Below the pieces are notes generated by a model. That model had not been told where the DNA came from and ran no database searches. It saw nothing but the letters and a program-made list of their open reading frames with translations. This document shows positions 19,601 to 27,000 of a DNA stretch of 64,000 nt, in pieces. The DNA lies in the IMG/VR virus record IMGVR_UViG_3300042526_000402, positions 62,001-126,000 of that record, one strand, 5' to 3'. The DNA comes from a virus. The stretch's first letter is position 1; every line of letters starts with the position of its first letter. The position numbers were made by a program, and so were the translations under genes.

Positions 19601-21022
19601 AATAAATATTTCAAAATAAGCTTGTCTTTGCTCATTATCTAGTTCTTTACCTGTTGGAAGTTTAGCCTTTGTTGTTAAAACAGTTGCAACTTTTTCTGCA
19701 AGATTTTCATCAAAATCACCCCTTTGCATATCAATGATTTGCGGAATTTTTCCTACAGGAGTATCAACATGTACAGTAATAACAGGTCTACCTTTTTTAG
19801 TATTATTTTCATCTTTAATGATGTCATAAGTAGCTAAATCTTCTTCAGTAATACCAAGTTGTGATATTGGTTTAGCATATACTTCTGGAGCAATACCTAA
19901 ACTACCACCAGTTATATTTAATTTAACAGGATTCTCAGATGACTCAACTTCTTTTCTTAGTTTATATAAACCATTCATCAAAGCAGTTTGCTCTTCAAAT
20001 ATTTCTTGAGCTCTTATATCAACCCAATCATTATCTATTTCACCACCTTGTGCAGCAAGTATATCAGCTTCTCTATTTGCTATCTTTAATGCATCAACAA
20101 GAGTATTTTTGTATCTGTATAATTTTCTGTTTTCACCTTTACCAAGCGTTCTGCTGTATAATAAAGTAAGTACACCATCAATCTTTTCAACTTTTCTTAA
20201 AAATGTATATACAACTGTTCCATTTTCAGCATCAGTTATGTTACCTTCTTTATCAAAGAAAAGGTAATTACCATCTGTATCAGTGATAACAGCATATATA
20301 CCTACAGATTCACTATCTTCAGAACTTAGGTGCTCTGCTAATTTATATTCATTAGGAAAAGCTGATGACTTAGTTGCTGATAATATAATTGGAGTATCAC
20401 CATATAAAACTTCAGTCTCATTAATAGAGCTGAAATTTATAGCAGCAATAATATTTTTTTGAACAATATTAAATACTGTTTTTTTAGGGTCATCAGGATT
20501 TCTATCATCTCCTTTTTTAAAACCTGCAGGATTTTTAGATGCTGATGTTTGTAAACTTGTTACATTAGGAAATTCAATTTTAGCAGAATTTCTACTTTCT
20601 AAATCTGATTGACTTAACTCACTATCATCAGAAATTACAACATCCTCTTTGGTTTTGTTTATTTCTTTAAGCTTGTTTTCAACATCATCAAATGTTTCTT
20701 GTTCCTCTACAACATATTCACTAACTTTTTCAAGATCTTGAAATTGTCTACGCAAAGATCTTATAATATTAGTATCAAAGTCCATTTCATCTAAAAGGTC
20801 ATTGATTTTACTATTGTTGCTAACTATATTAAAAATATCAGGAACTGCTTGTGCATATTGCAAAGCTTTTCCTGTATCTTCTGTAGCTTCAAGAACTCCA
20901 TTATAAATCTTTTTTATTAACCCTTTTAAATCAAAACTTTCTGAAGGGTTAGCTCCAGAAAGTTTTTTATAGATTAATTTATATACATCACCAATTTGGT
21001 CTTCATTAAGTGAACAAGCCAT
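10622..21022 (-). CDS. giant crAss-like DFDID RNA polymerase with zincin and C-terminal PNK-like kinase domains
   Basis: This 3,466-residue protein carries GGDFDIDKL with DFDID at 2281-2285. It is preceded by a segment (VGVRIPVQGLNSM...PAQAG) like the beta-prime double-psi barrel of multisubunit polymerases. A region at about 1895-1960 (FHKFSLNPIIPG...SGSKIGHVG) is a plausible beta-like barrel with candidate lysines. In the crAss-like phage phi14:2, gp66 with the same signature is a virion-delivered RNA polymerase that transcribes early genes. Additional parts are HEAWH at 778-782 with downstream acidic ligands near 812-820, and a P-loop GTSGSGKS at 3117-3124 with VVFDTTN near 3175 and a basic lid. 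The last part is a C-terminal domain (about 3310-3466, ALPTAGFGN) of uncertain, perhaps macro-like, type. Its ATG overlaps the upstream stop (TAATG). Confidence 0.88.
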   Translation of the reverse strand: MACSLNEDQIGDVYKLIYKKLSGANPSESFDLKGLIKKIYNGVLEATEDTGKALQYAQAVPDIFNIVSNNSKINDLLDEMDFDTNIIRSLRRQFQDLEKVSEYVVEEQETFDDVENKLKEINKTKEDVVISDDSELSQSDLESRNSAKIEFPNVTSLQTSASKNPAGFKKGDDRNPDDPKKTVFNIVQKNIIAAINFSSINETEVLYGDTPIILSATKSSAFPNEYKLAEHLSSEDSESVGIYAVITDTDGNYLFFDKEGNITDAENGTVVYTFLRKVEKIDGVLTLLYSRTLGKGENRKLYRYKNTLVDALKIANREADILAAQGGEIDNDWVDIRAQEIFEEQTALMNGLYKLRKEVESSENPVKLNITGGSLGIAPEVYAKPISQLGITEEDLATYDIIKDENNTKKGRPVITVHVDTPVGKIPQIIDMQRGDFDENLAEKVATVLTTKAKLPTGKELDNEQRQAYFEIFIDNSLEKSGNGFYGKYNRENITVKIKDGALVVSIKDFEGKETVIKGDELYTDKAKAIIKGHLKVNKTSKKGNSYPASVQFNEKVKALGYFPDYEVNGDKITVNTVMYIPFIKNYAKANFSVEYAKFAYGNNPYLTYEIPAEYMGDSEYAIEAENVKVNSAPPKTNEEKYKESRIATEAVSEEIPFEEEVNFITDDTIDKVDLSDMPEDLDDDFDADMFERNKRLETFLDKLFTTEADKAAAEDWWKNSPLNKDSQHAKNKKYKHLGLIGLERISKVVNSDAFATFMGTGITLYEGDGGTPIDIYHEAWHGFSQLFLTKAEKIKLYSELKGQPKWANNSFFEIEEDIAEDFRDYAKSKGKKEEPKGFLGEIFRRIYQFLNNIFGKVSRTQAVLRPRDIPAVKELFDKLYEASNRPELLQHMQPSTENLMFTKLNRAKVIRPLKEFKSQYTEFTESESLKAASLIDSILPKIFMAYNKAKDNSGGAIKILYNNSNRVAMYETVQKRLKTMFENLKRQTAELAINGEDVPDNLLSNLVFIEKMITNFGDVRESVEGSQKSGVVTYHLENSRFKILANTYVEVDNDPTNMQQSQTFKLDSGNTISSKDEASEATKTILSSIYKVDRSKFTSEVVDGVTKFNIEYELNEFGEPILVDFNIIWNKLAKILAGSFDKVEMYTKLQNAIKSEPEIKQLLSLLPNPSSTTYKDNTEFSIDVNFWQDLKKPRISYLQLNINKTPAKNNDAVYDARMAKADFPVTSVIRDWNFGFVMDIPSTNKFLIFDEIESKYVLDIKKVFSTFTDKQGNFKSELSKDFLDAVGIRLDYTNKAIKDIVDDPKFGIKYGVDQIFKTIRAAVASSNVEARFIASNPIKYIMEGVTKDPITNTKTNVSNSRVKELAKIQAANSDKYSNFSALSPEGNRVWEHFLDSTTTRVITSINHAKSWQELTRVQADPSNKFQHMRWLSEDINPYSLHSQLLASIFNLRDKKKPDGSRLNNSLLINNVAGTQLIEDRKGGKEKKEGISTASMDKTSKFLQEIHTMLMNGVEEFMRHASKQMAQGLTVTGKIDTGVIKDDSKLYVDIKNFAPYGPGESRAFDIIAGYIMAESNRIFKFGLNKDVLKNYKGYNRKVQRKDKNKTETMAGNAFTAFDDVLTEETQTELYAIIDNAVDTKDTSFDMMDVINSNPNLRARIEKDVTAYFQALTEENLAELEKAKYIDSGLKERVPGFEKLSNEQVNETLMKAYTYNSWMHKFETAVLIYGDFAQYNHAKEEFHKRNAGFGGGGRSFSADMKILTYVNSLPNIYAESFANDGVTSRNFDGTLKTAILKERVVDESIYYNEYYDAVYDDYYSRLKDKAKAKELTEITLKGYRGMEIGDGQGHVTFEGYRKLKNLEGNWLPEQEELYTKIAKGEEVSVVDIVKFFPPYKLQYAGNMQSELLPVTSFHKFSLNPIIPGVAIKGTPLYDLHLKMMQDKVDYVVYQSGSKIGHVGNGDEIFDKDGNFLKDSKFTVNTIFTEFLKNQTEVNAEFKGKSIFSTQMRKLILDNLYKNGDIISPSAKPIVEKYLKDVSDYTELVKLELLEEIGYDEVSEGEYAPRDKDSISKLLELIRANLEREDAYGNELIDFIDALDSGEIAIDLSYHPEVLKIEKVLLSMINKRIIKQKIKGEPLVQVSSAMYENNVTKTENFRNATDEEKKKWVGSNVLPTYHKKADGKTAAMKVMIALQGDYANLLNLEYKGETVETIDRLNRAIKDDEWLDANDGANRKAITLVGVRIPVQGLNSMEFMEVYQFLPAQAGNIIIPPAEIVAKSGGDFDIDKLTIFMTNIGLNGELIKPTLADIEAVKKTVKEKNAAGESLNELFKQQKAGLENELIKDVKAILELPENFVSLITPNGTFLLKETADELAKYVMDYNPFGTKMTEGKDKQLSPTRILETRYNLYKHESNMIGKATLGLGAIENTFNILFNSIGANLPNTYLSKSGDKETTRNVTLALRHRTMDVDGEKRISLSDIYDVDNINKISDVFSQAINGWVDVEKDAWIFFIQGNYEVAPVLLFLIKAGVPVKEAIYFVSQPLVRDYVEQQRLIGSTFAPMLGKAVDSRGLVKFSAMKNVIAKNFPTNILPSNAKGAVILDTADKLLEAAFKGREDKFFSEKSLLDLIEKSSVNPDIKKENKSLLLFLHYLKIEDQIKGITKIKMNANPDTNTNTTLSNIELSESTIEDLLEDEVLSPLINSLMKDSVISSFFNGPLALALSKPLFKLRYNKAFSNYIIDLKKTRKLDDVLKKTFGEDNEKQFINAFRNDFVSYIFQNALLKSKLGDTYMSYDLKEELAVKNFESKYFGAYVKTNNNGSKTLFVNDSVLKLQFENNAWSTDDVEDDNPYVVLGLHQVDPMTFTALEKDQNFEQYKKFVIEREYLRSVFPKEDSQSKAEYEKFLAEKALDNTFNFYHLFNNADTAYGNRVSKIINEYPDLVRKFDVLAVLKSESNFDQTIFNLGIADRDINSTKANMYISNLKDLANPVVLKNYAKALKLNDADIKKITEVFSMLPIFAYLQSGINKSSYNLVPFVDYTKVIDIIQDAGNEVLNVLENDPERREYLLSDYLQKFEFANNKVTNPTKKEFKSYLTNFDINKIKVSKTKTQQQADVILPIGTSGSGKSTFIKSLPQENLVVIEPDAMRVEFTGDINNKSKDKEIYIEAANRAIQAIKQGKQVVFDTTNLTKDKRRPFVEAIKKAIPNANIQYKLMPLNAKLAKQRIKAQLVRGENRANVSDETIDRHAESYKQMLEDIKSEDITDYDTQLSTSVESLATPLGLVDVKSDLIETNEPNVFLYDSVDKDSIYYKNLTNKNSKVIFLHSYTNSELQDGRNKNFTDQSILQLHAPDMTVPVLISDGKDDNFANLSADDKEEIKKYWSKILSAAENAKEKGFDIALPTAGFGNPDLMPQDLFVYLSRELYEKLRYLNPGSLLNKQVSDIVYNKQGVSDDEILQKYGFESDPFKCS

Positions 21023-24000
21023 TATTTACAGTATTTAGAATTATCTTTTAATTTATTAAATATATCATCATCATTTTCATCTTCAGCCTCACTTTCTAAT
21101 TTAATGATTTTATCCTTAGCATTAGAGAATTTTTCAAGATTATCATGAGATTCTTTTGATAATTCTTTATCTTGTTCTGTTACTGGGGCTTTACCAACTT
21201 TTTCTTTTTCCATTGCTTCTTTAGAATACATAGTGAAGTTATTTTTAATTTCTTGTTCAGTAAACACTTTCTTAGTGTCTGTACCATAAAGTTTAACAAC
21301 AACTTGATTAGTGTCTTTATTTATCATGAACACTTCTACTACAGAATTTTCTGCTCCTTCAAAGATAGGTTTTTTTGAGATAAGTAATGTGCCTTTTTTA
21401 ATTGTATCTGCGGATACATTTGGCAATTCTTGTTCTCTTTTTTTATAAGCTTCTTGTATTGTAGTATAAGAAATATCTCCTCTATTATTTATAGCATCTT
21501 CAAAAGCTTTATCAAGTTCATCTTTATCTTTAGCTTTATTAATAGCTTCAAAAAATGATGGGTTTTCTCCTAATTCTTTTTCTTTTTTAACTGCTGTAAG
21601 AGAAGGTTTAATACTGCGAGCACTGTTAACTATTTCTTTGAGTTCATCTGTTGAGACTGTTTCTCCTTTTCCAGATAATCCAGGAACTGTTTCTGCTTGT
21701 CTGTTGGAAGACTTTTCATTCTTAGGTACACCAGACCTTTTCTGTACTTTGCCGGCATTTGGTCCGAAGACTTTGTTTGCTGCTGCTTGTTGTTTACTGA
21801 ACCTTGCTTTCTTGGTTTTTCCATCTTTTATAATTTTGATTAAATTTAAATCATTTTTTAATTGTAACAAACTATTTATTTGGTTAGATATATCATCTAC
21901 TAAGTCACCTCTATTAACAACTGACACACCTAAACTATATAATTCATCAACTTTTTGGTCAATCCATTTATAAATATAATCTAATTCACTAATAGCAATA
22001 CCTTGAACACCTACTTCAAATAATATATCTAATGTTTCAGGATACTCTTCAGTGTCTAATATTTGTGTGATAGCTTTACTAACTGCTGCTGATAAACTTA
22101 ATCTATCCATCTCTTTAAGATGTTTCTTTTCATCTTGAGGCTTGAATGATTTAGTTGCTTTCTGAAAGCTGTTAGGTAAAGAATTTAAAGCAAATATATA
22201 ATCATTTGCATTACCACCTTTTTGAAACACTACATCATTAGTATTTAATAAGTCTTGTTTTTCTTTTTCAAGTCTAGTAACACGGTCTTTAAGTTGAGAA
22301 ATTTCATTTAACAAATAGAATTGAGAAACCTTGCTTCTTTTGATATCTTTAGGCTTAACTAATTCAGATAATCTTTTGATTTCACCAAGAGCAAATACAA
22401 TTTCTTCATCTATTTCAGAAATTATTTTATCATTTCTTTTATAGCTTAACCCAACAATTGACCCTGACTTATCTCTTACTACATCATAATGTACACCATT
22501 GATAGTTGCTTTAGTTTCATCAGCATTATCAAACTTAGCTTTTATAACTTTGCCGTTAACCTTATTTGTTTGGAAAGGGAAAGTAATACCAGTAATCACA
22601 GATATTCCTAAATCCATTGTATTTAATGAACCGTTTGTAGCAGGTTTAAAATTATGATATACTACTTCAATTTCCTTTTCAGGTTTATCTAATAAAGCCT
22701 TTGTATCAGCAATAGCTTTTTCAAGTTGTTCTCTTATATCAGATTCAGTTTCTGTATCTAAATCACTTTGAAATTGCCCTATCATTTGTTTAAGCAATGC
22801 TTCATCTTTAACAGTATTTTTCTCTACAGCAAATGAACCATCTTCTAACATGATTAACTTACCAGCAGAACCATTAAACATTACTGTTTTGTTTACCAAA
22901 TCATTTAGAGATATGTTTACTAAGTCCTCTGTTTCTTCTAGTACTTCTGGGGTAGATGTTAATTCATCAGTTCCCGTATCACCAGAATCATCATCAGCTT
23001 CTTCCTCAGTAAATTCTGGTTTAATCATCATTACACCATATTCTGAAACAGCATCTAAGAATGGTAATTCATAGTAACCTGGAGCAAGAACTTTTTTACT
23101 AGTGCTACCATCTTTATTTACTACATCATTACCTTCAGCATCTTTAACAGTTACTTGAGCTTTATCAATATCATTTACATAACCCTCTGTATTTACATTT
23201 ATACCTAATGGTAATATTTGTAACTTGCTAACTTTTATACCGGTCATGTTATAAAACAATGTAGCATAAATTGATAACTGAGCTTGGTGTTTTATTCTGT
23301 TATAACTGTTTTCAGACTCATATCCATCCCAATTTTTTGAAGTTTTGATATCTATAATCATTACTTCTCCTTTAGCATTAACAGCTAATAAATCTATCTC
23401 ACCTGTTATACCTAAAGTTTTATCAAACACTAGTAAGTTTTCTGGAAACAATACAAACTCCCCGTCAATCATTTTACTTCTTATAGAAGAAACAATACCG
23501 CCTGGACCAAATAGTCTATTAAAAGCTTTCTCAGACATGAATTCTGAAACCTTATATTCTACTCCATTTATATCTATGCTACCTGTGTAATTAACTTCAG
23601 CAAAACCTTCACCATTACCAGTATCAATAGTTAAGAATTTTCTGATTAATTCATCAACTTTTGTTCCCGCCTCTGAAGATTCAATAAATGCATATTTATC
23701 TATTGTTTCTCTAACACCTTCAACTGTAGGATTTTTTCTTAAATCTGCTTCTATTCTTTCAATTTTAGATTTAGAATTAAAAGCTTTAGATCTTTTAGCA
23801 AGTAGTTTAAACTTATCCATAAAGATATCTACAGCCTTTTGAGGATCAGTTTCATTTTCTAAAATTTCAGCAAAAGTATTTGCATAAAAATCTTTTCTGT
23901 TATATCCAGTCCAAGCTTTACCAGTTATGTCTTCAGTAATTTTAGCTGCAATTTCAGTAACCCTTTTTAATTGTGTACTTGGTTCTGTAGTAGTTTTATC

Positions 24001-27000
24001 CAAAGCAGCTAATTCTTCAAAAATACTAGATACACCATTAAATACTTTTTCTATTTCTGATTTAAGTGTGGGGTTAGTTTTTATTAATGATGAACTGGCT
24101 CCATCAAGATAATCTTGATAACCTGATACATCAATATTACCTAATTTACTTTGCCAATCTTTTAATATTATTGCAATTGCAGCATAATTCTTAAAATCAT
24201 AAATACCATTATTATCTTCATAAGAAACATCTAGATTTAATCCACCAAGGGGAAGTAATGATAATAATTGTTGATTATTACCTTCTACTTTTGCAATTGG
24301 TTTATCATATTTATAATTTTTATTTAAACTATCAAGTATTTGTTTAATAATAGGATTATTATAACCATCTTTATAAGTATCAGCACCTGCTTTTACAAGC
24401 CAGTCTCCACCATTAAAAAAGAATGGATACCACTCACCTTTTGTTTTACTACTAGTTCCTTGTGAGCTTCTGTATACAGGTACTATTGCTCCATCAATAT
24501 TAAATACTATTGCATCTCTGCCAGTAGATTGTTTAAAAAATGCACTATTATTAATTTTTTCTACATAACCTTGTTCTGCTAACTTATCTAAAATTTCTGG
24601 TAATGCTGCTCCTAGTTCAAATTGAGACGTGATAATATCAGCAACTCTACTTCTTTTCTCTATATCAGCTTTTTTAGCTTCTATATCAGTAGAAACAGTC
24701 TCTTCACCAGCAAACTTTCTAGTTTTTCTACCTTCCTCATCAAATACATCTTCTACTTCATCTCTTCTGTTAATTACTCTTTCAATAATAGTATCTACTA
24801 CTTTTTGAGCAACAGACTTAGGCTTGTATGTTTTAGCTATAGCATCAAGATAACCTTGAAGATTTTCCAAGTCTTCATTTAAGTCTGCTTTTTGCTGTTC
24901 TGTAAGGTTATTACCTTTAGCATCCTTACCTGTTTCAGATAGTTTTTTTAATTGTTTGTATAACTGATTTAATGCAAAGATTGTATCTCCAGAAGTTACT
25001 TGCTTCTTGTTGTACTTTAGGAAAGGTGGTTCTTTTAACTTTTCCGCACGGGCTTTTGATTCAGCAAATGCTTTTTCATTATAAACCTTAATTATTTCTC
25101 TAGCATCACTCTGAGGTGATTCAAGCCATCTCTCTCTTCTAGATTCATACTCTGCAAGGTTTACCTCCTTCAATGATGCTTTGTCACCTATTTCTTCTAA
25201 GAACTTATCAAAAGATATATCTAACTGAGCTTTTAATTCATCAGGCATTTGGTCATAAGGAGTATTTACAGTAATTTCATCTACAGTATCTTCAGTTATA
25301 CCTTTTTGTGCAAAACTTTCTTTTACTTCTTTTTCAGATTCATCATAAGAAGCATTAATTTGCTCTACTTTTTCTGTGTAAACATTAAAAGCTTTAGTAG
25401 ATTCTACATCAAATATTTCTGCAGGTTCTTGACTTAACACTTGTTTTTGTGCATTAATTGATTGTGCCAAAAATTCTGGTAAAGACATTATAGAAAGACC
25501 AGCTTTAAGCACATCTTCTTTAGATAAACCAGGAGTATAAATTTTTGAAACAAGAGCTTGTAATTCTTGAATAACAGCTGGGTCACTATCATCTAATGTC
25601 AAAAGCTTGTCTAAATCTTCTTCAGAGATTATGTTTTCAGCAACTAATGCATCAACAGTTTTAATAATTTTTTTAACATCATTATCAGCTATAGCCTCTA
25701 AAGCATCTGTTAAAAGTTTTATATCTGCTTCAGCTTTCTTTTTATCTTCTTCAAGTTTAGTATTAGCATCAGTAATAACAGTATTTTCTTGTTCAACTTC
25801 AGAAAGAGTCCTACCTATTTCATCCGCAAATTGTTGCTCATATACTTCTCTAGCCTCTTTTATTTCAGCTTCTTTTGCAGTCTTTAATTCATTTAATTTA
25901 TCATCAAGCTTTTGCTTGTCTGTCATTGGTTCTCCTGCAGGTTTTTTTGCTAAAGCATTTGAAGCTCTCATAAATATTTCAGCATACTCACCATACAAAA
26001 CACTATTTTCATTAATGATCATATTGTTTGTAGTGTCAATAAATTCATCTGGAATATTTTTTGAATCTTCAACCCAATCAGCAAATTTATCTAAGTCAAC
26101 ATAAATACCTTTACTTGCAAGTTCATTAAGTACTTCATTCTTTTCTGCATTTGCAAACTCTTGATTTACAATGTCTTTAACATAATCTTTTCTGTTATCA
26201 TACATGTTTTTCATCCACTGGAAATTTCTTTCCACATGCTCATTAAACTCTTTAGGATCAGCAAGAATATTTATGTAATCAGATAGTATGTTTTTATCTT
26301 TTACTAATAAATGAGTGTCATAAAGAGAATCAAATAGTTCTTCAAACCCACCATTCTCATCAATTTCATTTTGTAACTTAATTCTGTTTTCATTGCTTCC
26401 TGCAATTGCATCAAGTACATTCTTAAAAGTATCAGCATATTCTTGACGCAATTCTGGAGATATATCAGAACCAGTTTCTTGTACTTGTGCTTTTTCTTCA
26501 GGTGTACCAAAAGCACTAACAAACATATTAATACCAAGAATCTGTGATACTTCTTGCTGTGTCTGTTGAAATCTATAAAGAGAAGATAATAGTTTTCTTT
26601 TTTGTTCAATCTCTTGTTGTGTTTGAGGGTCTCCACTTTTAGTACCTAATTCAATATCTGATTTAAGCATTTCAACTTCTCTGTTTAACTTATTTTCATT
26701 GTTAGTCAGTATAGAAAAATTTGAAAAAGAATTCCCTGATATAGAAGATAACTTAGATAAAGAACCATATAATTTATCTAATCTTTTTAATGTATCATCA
26801 AAGTTAGATTGTAAAAATACAAATGAGTTAATACCTTCTTGATGAGCCATTTGGTATATCATAGCTTTTTTGTATTCTTCAGAATCTTTTTTTAGATTTT
26901 GTGTAGAAAGTTGAGGCTTGAATTTTCTATATGCATAATCATATCTATTCTTAATTGTTTTAGCACTTAATACAGCTTTGTCCAAGTTTTCTAAAGCTTT

